NCBI RefSeq assembly: GCF_019059575.1
Contig: NW_024881982.1
Coordinates: 124,001-188,000, forward strand
DNA from: Amphibalanus amphitrite
Lineage: Eukaryota > Arthropoda > Thecostraca > Balanomorpha > Balanidae
Reading direction: 5' to 3'
Length of the DNA: 64,000 nucleotides
A program made the translations under genes and the position numbers. Numbering within the stretch: position 1 is the stretch's first letter; each line of letters begins with the position of its first letter. Below are positions 34,684-45,329 of the stretch, one piece after another. The notes below the pieces were generated by a model. That model searched no databases. It was not told the DNA's origin and saw only the letters and a program-made list of their open reading frames with translations.

Positions 34684-35935
34684 TTGATAGGCGGCCGGCG
34701 CGCGCCCATCGGCACCGGCGGCCGGCGCGCGACCATCCCATCGGCACCGGCGGCGGGCGCGCGCCCATCGGCACCGGCGGCAGGCGCGCGACCATCCCAT
34801 CGGCACCGGCGGCGAGCGCGCGCCCATCCCATCGGCACCGGCGGCGGGCGCGCGCACATCGGCACCGGCGGCCAGCGCGCGCCCATCGGGCACCGTCGGC
34901 GGGCGCGCGTCCATCGGCACCGGCGGCGGGCGTGCGCCCATCCCATCAGCACCGGCGGCGGGCGCGCGCCCATCGGCACCGGCGGCCGGCGCGCGCCCAT
35001 CGGGCACCGTCGGCGGGCGCGCGTCCATCGGCACCGGCGGCCAGCGCGCCCATCCCATCAGCACCGGCGGCGGGCGCGCGCCCATCGGCACCGGCGGCCG
35101 GCGCGCGCCCATCGGTACCGGCGGCAGGCGCGCGACCATCCCATCGGCACCGGCGGCGGGCGCGCGCCCATCGGCACCGGCGGCCGGTGCGCGCCCATCC
35201 GATCGGCACCGGCGGCCGGCGCGCGCCCATCGGCACCGGCGGCCGGCGCGCGACCATCCCATCGGCACCGGCGGCGAGCGCGCGCCCATCCCATCGGCAC
35301 CGGCGGCGGGCGCGCGCACATCGGGCACCGTTGGCGGGCGCGCGTCCATCGGCACCGGCGGCCAGCGCGCCCATCCCATCAGCACCGGCGGCGGGCGCGC
35401 GCCCATCGGCACCGGCGGCCGGTGCGCGCCCATCCCATCGGCACCGGCGGCCGGCGCGCGCCCATCGGCACCGGCGGCAGGCGCGCGACCATCCCATCGG
35501 CACCGGCGGCGAGCGCGCGCCCATCCCATCGGCACCGGCGGCCAGCGCGCGCCCATCGGGCACCGTCGGCGGGCGCGCGTCCATCGGCACCGGCGGCTAG
35601 CGCGCCCATCCCATCAGCACCGGCGGCGGGCGCGCGCCCATCGGCACCGGCGGCCGGCGCGCGCCCATCGGCACCGGCGGCCGGCGCGCGACCATCCCAT
35701 CGGCACCGGTGGCGAGCGCGCGCCCATCCCATCGGCACCGGCGGCGGGCGCGCGCACATCGGCACCGGCGGCCAGCGCGCGCCCATCGGGCACCGTCGGC
35801 GGGCGCGCGTCCATCGACACCGGCGGCCAGCGCGCCCATCCCATCAGCACCGGCGGCGGGCGCGCGCCCTTCGGCGGCACCGGCGGCCGGCGCGCGCCCA
35901 TCGCCGGTGCGCACGCGCGCGCCCATTGCAGAGAG
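34684..35935. repeat. GC-rich minisatellite of ~27-32 bp units
   Basis: About 40 tandem copies of a unit like CATCGGCACCGGCGGCGGGC plus GCGCGCC, in versions of 27-28 and 32 bp (the latter with an extra CCCAT). Blocks of several units recur as a higher-order pattern. Because the unit has almost no TA or TGA, several frames on both strands stay open for hundreds of codons. These are not genes. Confidence 0.92.
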
Positions 35936-36005
35936 AGGTGATGTGATTGACCCTGTTGGCGCTGCTGCAGCTGCCGACAGCTGCCGCCGCCGCGGACAGC
36001 TGCCC

Positions 36006-36233
36006 GCTGCTGGTGGTCGTCTCCGAGCCGGCCCTGCTTTGCTGGCAGCCGGCACTGCTGCTCTGGCTGTCCCTGGCCACTCAGCTGGCCAGCAGCTGAG
36101 TGGCCCGGCGCCGCCGCCTCGGCTGCTGGTGGTCGTCTCCGAGCCGGCCCTGCTTTGCTGGCAGCCGGCACTGCTGCTCTGGCTGTCCCTGGCCACTCAG
36201 CTGGCCAGCAGCTGAGTGGCCCGGCGCCGCCGC
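36006..36233. repeat. 116-bp tandem duplication
   Basis: The segment starting GCTGCTGGTGGTCGTCTCC and running through ACTCAGCTGGCCAGCAGCTGA to GCGCCGCCGCC occurs twice, offset by 116 bp, almost without change. CTG/CAG-rich sequence flanks it. Confidence 0.85.
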
Positions 36234-36285
36234 CACTGCCCCAGCCGCCCGAGCCGCCGCCGCCGCCGCCAGTGGAGGACCGGGC

Positions 36286-36833
36286 CAGGGTTGTGCTTGA
36301 CTCATGAGTCGAGTCAGAAATTTGACTCAACTCTGACTCAAATGAGTCAGATTTGAGTCGAGTCGGATAAAATGTTGAGCTGTTGAGTTGAGTCAGAGTT
36401 GAGTCGGACAAAAATATTAAGGTGTTGAGTTGAGTCAGAGTTGAGTCAGTAAAATAACTTTTGACATTGAGTTGAGTCAAAAACATTTAGGAACATGAGT
36501 CAGCTGACTCAACTTTCTAGAAACAATATATAGTAAAAGTTTTTCATTCTCCCCCCGCTCAACAACTTAGGCCTGGCCCTGCTGCCGGATTTTTTTCATC
36601 CCCCCCCCCGCTCAACAACTTTTTATCTGAGTCAATTTTAAGTCAGCACATTTGACTCAACAAAAAATTTGAGTCAAGTTTGAGTCAACTCATATTTTCA
36701 TTGAGCCGCTTGAGTCATGAGTCGAGTCAAGGGAAAAAATCAGCTCCTTGTTTGAGTCAGAGTTGAGTCAGGGCATTCTGAAGTTGAATGATGAGTCGAG
36801 TCGGCAAATTTTTTTGAGTCGAGCACAACCCTG
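36286..36833. mobile_element. hAT-type MITE made of AP-1-like sites
   Basis: The 8-bp duplication GACCGGGC (36278-36285 and 36834-36841) flanks 548 bp. The ends are CAGGGTTGTGCTTGACTC and, in reverse, CAGGGTTGTGCTCGACTC. The interior is largely TGAGTCA, TGACTCA, TGAGTCG and their inverse forms in AT-rich spacers. At least ten exact TGAGTCA or TGACTCA sites occur, which is the AP-1/Maf/CNC core. There is no coding region. Confidence 0.88.
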
Positions 36834-36975
36834 GACCGGGCGTCCAGTCGCTTCGTGCGGGCGTTCGAATATCTCCCAGTTTGTTGGCCCGTGTGTCTGT
36901 CTGTCCCGTCCCCCGCGTGTCTCCCTCCCGTCCCCCGGGTCTCTCCGCCGGGTGACGCCGCTCTGTCTGTTCCAG

Positions 36976-37139
36976 CCGGCTCCCAGCTGCGCTCGCCGAG
37001 CCAGACGCAGCAGGTGATGTCGCCGTCGGTCGTGGTGCGCGACTGTGCGCCCACCCCGCGTCCAACGCCCCCCTTCCCCCCCACAACGCGCGCTGTAGCG
37101 CCTGCCGAGCGCCGGCTGCTGCCAGGCCCGCCGTCGTAG
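36976..37139 (+). CDS. Candidate terminal coding exon, unknown protein
   Basis: A strong acceptor (ctgtctgttccag) precedes an open frame, GSQLRSPSQTQQVMSPSVVV, then a Pro/Thr-rich stretch (CAPTPRPTPPFPPTTR), ending PGPPS with TAG at 37137-37139. Composition and codon use look like the other host exons, but no domain is recognised. It may belong to the gene on the left (the THAP locus or another) or to a separate gene whose other exons are obscured by repeats. Confidence 0.38.
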
Positions 37140-38452
37140 TTTTATGGCCTTGCGCCGTCAGTCGCCAGCTGGTGGTGGCGACCCGTGATCGCTCGCGTAC
37201 GTTCGCCGGCACGCCCATTGCAGAGAAGGGGTTCGCGCATGCCCATTGTAGAGGGGCGCGCCCCCTGCGGAGGCGGTACGCGCTACGCTGTAGACACTAC
37301 TGCTTGTACCTGGTTGGGTAGCCCCTTTGCACATTGTTTGTTCATGGATGTAAATACAAGTTACATCACTGATGAGTGTAATGCTTACATTTTTGAACTA
37401 AGAAATGCCACAGGGCAGGTTACCTCGGCGAGTTTCTGATACCAACATACTGAACATAAGAGCAGAATAATTATCCATAGAGCGTTAAGGATTTTAGCCA
37501 CCGAATTCACCAGTCAGTAATTGCACATGGTGGCACCATGAGCATGAGTACCTCGCCTTGTCCGATCCTTTTCACAACTAGCAAGTAGAATGTGGGAAAA
37601 GGCAGGGAACTTCAAAGCATGCACATATGTAGATAGCTGATGATTCTCTCTGTTCAAACACGATCTGGCACTCTGCAGCCTGTTCTGTTCCACATGAGTT
37701 GCTGGGACAGCATCACACATGAATTTCTGCATGCTTCAAACAGAAATGCCTTAATTTTCCTTAAAATATATTCATTTTTCACACAAAGACAACAAAAATG
37801 TACATGCAGGTGGGTACTGTGGCAAGAAATTACATACAAATGTATTTTGCCATGTAGGTACCCTCCTTTCACAGCACAATCATCAATCATAATTAAGAGC
37901 ACCAAGACGTTCTTTGCGACTTGCGAGCCCAGCCGTGTCAGACCAGCTGATGCAGGGGCTCTGTCACAGGGGGCACAAGGCCCAGTGGTTATGTCACAGC
38001 ACAATGTTGTACAACCTGCTATTCAAGAACACTTAAATCTTGAAAAACATGTAGTTCTCTTGTCACCTCACTTTTCGCACTCTTGACAAATCACTAATCA
38101 GTCAGATCAAGACTGAAACTTGAAGAGGATAAGCTCTTTTGTGGGATGTACTTGCAGTTTCAATTCAATGACATAAATTACTCGAAATTACCATTTAAAT
38201 TGTACTGTACCATGACGAATCTACCATTGAAAGAAAATTGTATCATGACCCTGCTATAAAAACTGAAACAAGCTCCAATTGCATATGATAAATTTGGCGA
38301 TGTTTATACATCTTGCTGCGACAAGCAAATCTTCAATTTGTTTCAATTTCAGTCGAGTTCTTCACCAAAAATCCATCGTATATCGACAACCAATGCCTAT
38401 CACCGAAATCTTGTAGAAATCCTCAATCCCGCAAAATTTCGCAAGGGGGACC
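37140..38452. other. Intergenic stretch with one weak exon candidate
   Basis: A fragment after CTTTCACAG (37873-38086, AQSSIIIKSTKTFF... to a stop) could be an exon but has no recognisable motif. The rest is AT-rich and unassigned. Confidence 0.3.
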
Positions 38453-38621
38453 GTGTATATCACACCACGGTGAGATTTACACAATACCGGCCATTTGTGT
38501 AAATCACACCCACCCCGGTGTGATATACACAAAATCTACTACGTAGTGTAAATCACACCCGGGTGAGGAATACACAGAGAGGGCAGCTGTGTGTATATCT
38601 CACCACGATGTGACGTCATAG
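38453..38621. repeat. Cluster of GTGTAAATCACACC palindromes, left copy
   Basis: Four or five ~30-bp near-palindromes of the form GTGTAAATCACACC followed by GGTGTGATTTACAC, with variants (TATATCACACC, GAGGAATACAC), separated by 10-20 bp. The cluster ends near a TGACGTCA site. The same motif fills 63304-63737. Confidence 0.8.
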
Positions 38622-38739
38622 CAACGCTGAACGTCCATTGGTCAGAGCAGTGACTCTGCTCGCCCATTGGTCAGATCAGACTAAGCACTACGAATATTCC
38701 GGCGGGATTCCGGGCGTCCTCTCTCTCGGAAGTCGGAAT

Positions 38740-38890
38740 CAACTGACCGCCTGGCCTAGTGGTGAAGGTGCTTGCACCATGATACGAATGTTGCGGGTTC
38801 GAGTCCCGTTGGCGCGGGCGCTTTTTCCCGCATTTTCGCTTTTCCTTGGTAGCGGTGGGTTCGCTGCCGACCGACAAGTTTAAAAGCACC
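38740..38890 (+). mobile_element. tRNA-derived SINE
   Basis: A consensus A box (TGGCCTAGTGG, 38752-38762) and B box (GGTTCGAGTCC, 38796-38806) lie 33 bp apart, as in tRNA genes. The acceptor stem does not pair, and a tRNA-unrelated tail (GCGCTTTTTCCCGC... to about 38890) follows. This is the usual design of a SINE with an internal RNA polymerase III promoter. The 3' boundary is uncertain. Confidence 0.6.
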
Positions 38891-38961
38891 AATACAATAT
38901 GGAAAGCGACGTCTGAATGCTCGTGGCGAAGCGGTGCAGTGCCGAAGGCAATGCCTTAGGA

Positions 38962-39378
38962 GAGATTACAGGCAATGGTAAGTCAAATATTTTTAGGTTA
39001 AGTGGTTGTGTATCTGCACTGAAAGAAAAGTACACCTTGGTGGTATTTTTGGGTGATATTTGTAACCACTTAACACCATTTTCTAGACTATTTGTACCAC
39101 CCTTAGCCGAAAATTCAGAGTAAAAAGATGACTAGGTGCATTTTTTACTCAACATAGGTGTAATCCATCCAGTACTTTAGGCTTTTCTTGCAACTATGGT
39201 GTAATTTCAAGCTCTTATGTTTTTACACCTCAGCTTAATGGTAGTAAAATTATTACCCAAGTGCATTTTGAATCCCATGCGGATAATAAATGGCTAGTTG
39301 GTAGCATAAATTTACGCTTGCGTGGTTCAGCTGATTATCGCAAAACCCAAATGGAGTAAATTTACACTGTGGGCTTGA
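38962..39378. mobile_element. CACTG-ended MITE with shared flank
   Basis: CACTGAAAGAAAAGTACACC starts at 39017 and an imperfect inverse partner (GGAGTAAATTTACACTGTG) ends near 39378. The 55 bp to the left (GCAATGGTAAGTCAAATATT...) and this terminus together recur in reverse at 63053-63157. The element type is not identified. Confidence 0.4.
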
Positions 39379-39379
39379 T

Positions 39380-40095
39380 AAGCGAGGGATTGTTAGGTGT
39401 GGTTTTATGCTACATGGTTATTTCACTCTTCAGTGTTGTATTTTTACAGCTCGGGGCGTTATTTTACTATGGTGTTCCACGTGGCCAATTTATACCGCCA
39501 TTTTGTACCGCCATTTTACCGTTTGTGTCGAAACTGTGAACTGGATGGATTCATGGTGAAGCGTGGGGTGGCGTGCAGGTGAAGCGTGCAGTGTCTACTG
39601 GACGACCAAGACCGCGGCAAGCAGTGAACAACAAAGGTAAGACTTAAAATGTATCTTTTGGCCCGGATATTGCCTTATATTAACCCATTTTTGGTCACAG
39701 TGAAAGTGACTTGCTGGTCAGACTGACCATTATCAATTTACAGCCAAAAAATGTGATATAAATAGTTTTCCTTCTATTTTTCGCTGACAGCTGGGGTCTT
39801 TCTTACCACCTGGGGCCTCCTGTGAATAGCCGCTAGTAGGTATATGTGTCTGACCAGTGACCACTAGGGCCCCTCTGACTCCTCAAAAGAGATGATGCCC
39901 TCTATCGGAGGCCTTATTTGTAGGTAGGAGCCAGCCACACAGGAATTAAGTTAAAATCATGCTCAGCAGGTGGTCACCTGAGCTCGTTCGATGCGACACC
40001 AGAGTTTCCCGGCTCCTCTAAGATCCCATTTTAGCGACGCTACTGGTGATTGCACGCTCTATATTTGCCTAATATTTGTTTTCCTTCCATTTCAG
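39380..40095. other. Stretch upstream of the exon at 40096
   Basis: It should be intron of the gene ending at 41417. A possible donor, AACAACAAAG/GTAAGAC, lies at 39636, but no reading frame supports an exon. Otherwise nothing is recognised. Confidence 0.35.
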
Positions 40096-41417
40096 TTGTG
40101 GCACGATCTGACCCTGATTATGGGGACTCGTGAGGAGCCAGAAGAGCTAAAGGAAAAAGTCGTTACGAACATCCAGCAAGTGTGTGAGCAGTATGCGGGC
40201 AACGTCCTCCCTGATACGCCAATCACCGACGGTGAGTTTCGATCACTTATCACGCGCACCGACGGGGGGGGGGGGCGGATATCCGCCCCCCTAAGGTTTT
40301 TCGCAAATAGCGGGAAGAAATTTGGTACGACTATTCTCTCATCAATTTTACACATGGTGTGCAAGTTTGAACCTCCTAACTTTTAAGGTCAGGTCACCAG
40401 GTCACTTTGAATGACCCAACCTCAAGTCACTTTTTTTGCAATTTTGTCACCGTACTAGAGCTACAGTAGATGTCGGAGGCCTTTGAAAGTCGCAGGATGT
40501 TATAAGGTCATTAGTAGCTACAATTTGTGTATCTCATAATTTTGATATCGATGACCTAAGGTCAGATCAATTTCTCGACCTCCCCATTATAGGTCAATGG
40601 GGTAAAAATCAACTCCCTGTTTTTACCACTAAAACGGGTCGGAATGGCCCCATAAACCATACATGACCTCATATACGATCAACCTTCACTACCTTGAGGT
40701 CTGTTTTGCAGTTGGGCAGCTGTAAGGTCATGTGACGTCATCAAAGGTCACCAGCGTTTTTTTTACAATAACTCCGTACAGGAACAAGATATAGCCACGC
40801 GGATGGTCTCATTGTGCTCAGCTCGTCAAGGCGCATCGAATGATATACATGATGACCTCGAGGTCACGTGACCTGAGGTCAACCTTTGACCTTGACCTTT
40901 CGAGGTCAACATATATATCATTCGATGCAGATTGACGAGAGGATCACGATGCTGCCCTTAGTTTGTTCCTATATTGACTAGTTCGAAAGTTATTCGAGAA
41001 AAACTCTCTATACCTATCGCGGCCATTTTGACTTTTTTGACCCCTATGACGTCATCTTTGACCTGACCTGAAAATGACCTTCGTAAAAATTGTAGACCTT
41101 GTCCGTGCGTATCCCTTGCCGCTTACCGCTTGTCGCTATCTTGCTTCGTTCTCGAGATCTCAGGGGGGGGCGGTCATCCGCCCCCCCCCCCGTCGGTACG
41201 AAGTTGGCGCAGACCCCCGTCGGTGCGCGGGTTATGGTATTGTGATCGTGAGAGGGCGCTATTTTTTTTTACTTTTTCAGATGTAGCAGACCAATCTACG
41301 CGCTCCCCCCCCGTCCAATTCGTAATCTGTGCTGATAGCTCCTCGGACCGCAAGGCATGCGCCAATCTGATCGATTATTTTTCTCAGAATGTCCGAGGAC
41401 CGACGAATATCTGTTGA
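40096..41417 (+). CDS. Last two exons of an unknown gene
   Basis: Exon 40096-40231 follows acceptor ccatttcag and reads LWHDLTLIMGTREEPEELKE, then NIQQVCEQYAGNVLPDTP, ending GAC-G/GTGAGT. Exon 41281-41417 follows acceptor tactttttcag and reads in the matching phase DVADQSTRSPPVQFVICADS, then ACANLIDYFSQNVRGPTNIC, with TGA at 41415-41417. The joint makes one 91-residue C-terminal segment with no stop. I do not recognise the family. The intron (40232-41280) is 94% MITE. Upstream exons were not found. Confidence 0.6.
40251..41231. mobile_element. piggyBac-like MITE inside an intron
   Basis: The element is flanked by TTAT (40247-40250 and 41232-41235), a variant of the TTAA target. Terminal repeats are CACGCGCACCGACGGGGG on the left and CCCGCGCACCGACGGGGG in reverse on the right. 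As in the element at 5861-7049, a G-run plus hairpin (GGGGGGCGGATATCCGCCCC, 40264-40291) follows the left end and a similar hairpin (about 41163-41191) precedes the right end. The 981-bp interior is rich in TGACCT/AGGTCA half-sites and has no ORF. Confidence 0.78.
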
Positions 41418-41537
41418 CTGTTTATACAATTGTGGGCCTTGATTTCTGGTAGCCACAGCTGTAAGGTCTATTGTAAATAATCAGACATGATTGAGTTTTA
41501 TTCACGATCGATGGCAACACAAGTCAAATTCCTAAAA

Positions 41538-41573
41538 CCAGACGTTTCGGCCACAGGGTGCCTTCGTCAGTGG
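41538..41573 (-). ncRNA. Hammerhead-ribozyme-like motif, left end
   Basis: On the minus strand: CCA, CTGACGA, AGGC-loop-GGCC, GAAAC, GTC, TGG. The conserved cores CUGANGA and GAAA, a GUC cleavage triplet and a CCA/UGG stem I are in type I order, with the very short stem III typical of Penelope-like elements. One extra A follows CTGACGA and stem II is imperfect, so activity is uncertain. Confidence 0.5.
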
Positions 41574-41579
41574 ATACTA

Positions 41580-42109
41580 TAGTTCGTTTTTTTTTTCAAA
41601 AGGACGCTGGCTCCAAGTTCATTATCGAAGCTCTCACGTGAGTTTTGGCAGCTTCAGCGTCTGGCTAAAAATTTCTTACCGCAAAAATGATCGATTTCAA
41701 ATTGTGCTCGGTAAATACATGGAAATTGTGTCTTCAAAAATGGGCATACTATGATGACATCACTGGTGGCAGCTGGCAACCAATGTCAGTACGAAGGCAT
41801 TAACTGCCAACGAATTTTGGGAAAACCTCGTTTTTCACTGTTAACGAGGCCCGAATCGAGTAAGCAGTTCTTTCCATGATAGTTATACGTTACATTGCAA
41901 TGCAAGTTCCACAGCATGACGTCGCCACTGTTCTCTTGTTTAGTTCGAAAACGCACGTATGTTATTTATCGGGAATAATTCACATGTTAAAATAAGGCGT
42001 CGTTCGAGTTTCTCAGGTTTAGTTTTTGCCCGTTTTGCTCGCTGCCTAAAACACGTGCTTGTTCGAAAAACATACTTGGAGCCAGAGTCCTTTTGAAAAA
42101 AACGAACTA
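41580..42109. mobile_element. TA-site MITE nested in the Penelope-like copy
   Basis: The 530 bp begin TAGTTCGTTTTTT and end in the inverse AAAAAACGAACTA, extending inward to CAAAAGGAC.CTGGCTCCAAG. TA flanks it on both sides (41578-41579 and 42110-42111). The other arm of the Penelope palindrome lacks it and shows the empty site. Confidence 0.75.
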
Positions 42110-43193
42110 TAGTGATTAAATTAAAAACACATAGTATCAAAAACAATCGGTATAAATCGTTCGAAGTCGACACATCGGGCACAGGTTTCGAAATGCATTC
42201 TTTGGTTCAACATTAAAAACCTAAATTGAGAACGGCATTCATCACGCTATTGTTCTTGTCGCGTTCTTTTGATATGCTGAAAATTAAATTATATAATGAA
42301 TGTACCTACAGGTCACAATGTCAATGTCGGAACGTTTAATTCGCTCGCCTTTTCTCAGAGTCTTTCAAAGTTCGCCAATCACCTTTCGGTTAGAAATCGT
42401 TTACGTTTTGTTTCCTAGTGCCATCATTGCAGCCGCTTTTGCCCAGGTGAAGAATCCAGGTTTTTCGTTCACTGTATCTTGGAAACAGATGTGAGCTGCT
42501 TCCAGAGCTTTTCTCACCGATTTTGACATGCCTTTTTCAATGACATGAGCACTGTTCCAGTTTGGTAAATTTTGACATTTTTCGATATGAAGGACGAGTG
42601 CGTTCGATCTATTGTGGTTCCGGACATCGCGTTTGTGACTCGACACACGACTGAAGGAACACAAACGCGATGTCCGGAACCACAAAAAAATCGAACGCAC
42701 TCGTCCTTCATATCGAAAAAATGTCAAAATTTACCAAACTGGAACAGTGCTCATGTCATTGAAAAAGGCATGTCAAAATCGGTGAGAAAAGCTCTGGAAG
42801 CAGCTCACATCTGTTTCCAAGATACAGTGAACGAAAAACCTGGATTCTTCACCTGGGCAAAAGCGGCTGCAATGATGTCACAAGGAAACAAAACGTAAAC
42901 GATTTCTAAACGAAAGGTGATTGGCGAACTTTGAAAGACTCTGAGAAAAGGCGAGCGAATTAAACGTTCCGACATTGACATTGTGACCTGTAGGTACATT
43001 CATTATATAATTTAATTTTCAGCATATCAAAAGAACGCGACAAGAACAATAGCGTGATGAATGCCGTTCTCAATTTAGGTTTTTAATGTTGAACCAAAGA
43101 ATGCATTTCGAAACCTGTGCCCGATGTGTCGACTTCGAACGATTTATACCGATTGTTTTTGATACTATGTGTTTTTAATTTAATCACTAGTGT

Positions 43194-43229
43194 CCACTGA
43201 CGAAGGCACCCTGTGGCCGAAACGTCTGG
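43194..43229 (+). ncRNA. Hammerhead-ribozyme-like motif, right end
   Basis: Mirror copy of the motif at 41538-41573: CCA (43194-43196), CTGACGA (43197-43203), stem II (43204-43218), GAAA (43219-43222), GTC (43224-43226) and TGG (43227-43229). The core is identical in the two copies. Confidence 0.5.
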
Positions 43230-43440
43230 TTTTAGGAATTTGACTTGTGTTGCCATCGATCGTGAATAAAACTGTAAGGTCTATTTTTTCGGTGAATACT
43301 GCCACACCTATAACGCAAATCCATACTTTTCTAAGCTACTCTCATTCATTGAGAATGTATGTTGTCGACCCTTGTCTCTCTTTGTTGCCGCCCGTGCTGC
43401 TTATTAACCCTCGTCCGCACATGCTATGTAGGGGAGAGTG

Positions 43441-44377
43441 GGACACATTCGTGCATGGGGCACATTTGTTTTCAGCAGTTTATGGGAACACGAGTGACTG
43501 CACGAGCTCAAGGTAAATTATGGAGATATGTCTATCATTGCCGCCCTTCGTTCATTGTAGAAGACAACACTGTACCTGCTGTCATCCTTGATAAAAACAC
43601 AAATTTGTAATGTTCGTGAGCTTTCCAAACTTTTCTCATATCATCCATTTTCGTGATCCTGACTCGGAAATGGGTTCAGCTTTTCAAAATTGGGGGCGAA
43701 GAAGCTCACTCTATTCACGGAACTGCTGCAAACTTGTTTGTTGAAAAAGTGTCATTTTTTCAACAAGAAGTTTTGAAATATATTACAAATAACGTTGTGG
43801 GGCAGGTTCGTGTACGCACTGCCTGGGGGCACATTCGTGCATATTTTTTTAGTTTTTGCGATTTATGACTTTATCTGTAATAGGTTTCACTAATGACGCT
43901 CGCCTGACTCAGTCTCGGCTGCTTGCGACGTCGTGACGAGTAATTCACGCGAACTTGGCGAGGTCACGGAGGCCGGCAGTTGGCCCATTCTTGTTGGCCA
44001 GCCCATTCTGTCTACATATGTTGTGCAATGCATTCTTGTCGAAAGGAATCAAGTGAAATGACCCCCTGCCAATTTCCTTTGGTAAATTTCTGGTAATGCC
44101 CGGTAATTTCTCGAACTTTGCACTTGCAGGATGCACGGAAGTGCCCCATCCCTTGCACGAATGTGCCCCATAGGTGGGGCAGTTTCGTGCAAACGTTCAG
44201 CTAAAAGTCATTTTTTTCTAATAGAAGCAATAATTATAGAGGATAACTTTTAAAGAGGAAAAATATCATGCAATAGTTCTTTTCCATACTATAATCAACA
44301 ATTTTGCCATTGCACCAACCAAAGAACAGATATATGGATTTATCTATTTTTTTGCACGAATGTGCCCCACTCTCCCC
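43441..44377. mobile_element. TA-site (mariner-like) MITE, family GGGGAGAGTGGG
   Basis: TA (43439-43440 and 44378-44379) flanks 937 bp with inverted ends GGGGAGAGTGGGACACATTC and, in reverse, GGGGAGAGTGGGGCACATTC, continuing GTGCA. Internal copies of GGGGCACATTCGTGCA or GAATGTGCCCC (about 43825 and 44158-44185) repeat the terminal core. There is no transposase. A relative encloses the giant foldback elements. Confidence 0.85.
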
Positions 44378-45329
44378 TACTTTCTCATCCTACCTACGTA
44401 TAACGCACATGGGGGAACGGTCAACGGTGGTTGCGGAATGCAGGGTCATTGGTTACTTTATGTCCCTCTTTACAGACTAGTTACCAGCGTTGGCATTGTG
44501 GCCTTTCTCTGGTCCCGGCGAAATTAGTAGGGGAGAGCGGGGTCAAATGTAACACGGGGCAATTGTAACAGTGTTAATAAGTCATAAACTTACCAATAGA
44601 ATGAGCTTATGTTAAGACCGAAAATGCGTAATTCTATAGTGCCTTTCCCAACGGAGTTTGAAGCGAAAGTGCCGGGTATGTCGGTGGCTGTGCACAGTAA
44701 TGTGTTTTTGAGAACATTTTGTAAATTTTTATACCGTTATATTTAATTAGCTCATTCCCACCATTGAAATGATATCGACTTCAGACTTTGTGTAAGCGTT
44801 GGCAGGCTTGTTCTCCATAAATTGACAGCATTAAATGCTGTACATGCAACATCTTTTTGCGCCAGTTTCGTCTAAAATATGTCAAGGCGCAACGGGGACA
44901 ATTGTAACATTTTTGCAGGGGGCAAATGTACCAGGTTATAGGTCAGTGGCCATTATGTCAAAGTCGTCAAATTTTCAAGGGAGATGAAACATTGCTAGAA
45001 TTAAGAGAACTATAAGTTATGTCGCAATCGGCAGCTTTTTACGCGATTTATTTGCGAAAAACCGAGGGAGAGGAGGTTCATCCAACCCCTGTATAAGTGC
45101 GAGGTTTTAAGCCTTTTTTCCACGTGCATCAAGTGCTATGATATTCAGATTCACTTTCAAATGCACATTCAAAAAAACTCACCAAATGCAAAGTTTTGGC
45201 TACCATCGTGTAGCCAGCAAAACCCTGATTCTGAAAATATATATCCCAATGCATGACAATCAATAGTTTACGAGATATACCTGTTTTCCTTTTGAAGGTC
45301 ATTCAAGGTCATATAGTGGCAGGTCATCA

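Larger units (their letters stand above)
41473..43271. mobile_element. Second palindromic Penelope-like copy
   Basis: A 14-bp duplication, CTGTAAGGTCTATT (41459-41472 and 43272-43285), flanks an inverted repeat centred near 42630. Both arms carry the same C-terminal coding fragment (SAHVIEKGMSKSVRKALEAA), resembling the tail of a Penelope-type GIY-YIG protein, facing each other. Both outer ends carry CTGACGA...GAAACGTC, a hammerhead-ribozyme-like motif known from this class. The copy is broken and lacks the reverse transcriptase region. A 530-bp MITE is nested in the left arm only. Confidence 0.72.

Noticed and set aside
34684-35946. Ala/Arg/Pro-rich open frames of 200-420 codons on both strands
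   Set aside because: They arise from a stop-poor GC minisatellite. All frames are open together and show no domain.
37640-38086. 148-aa open frame
   Set aside because: No recognisable domain and AT-rich codon use in most of its length; at best a short exon at 37873-38086.
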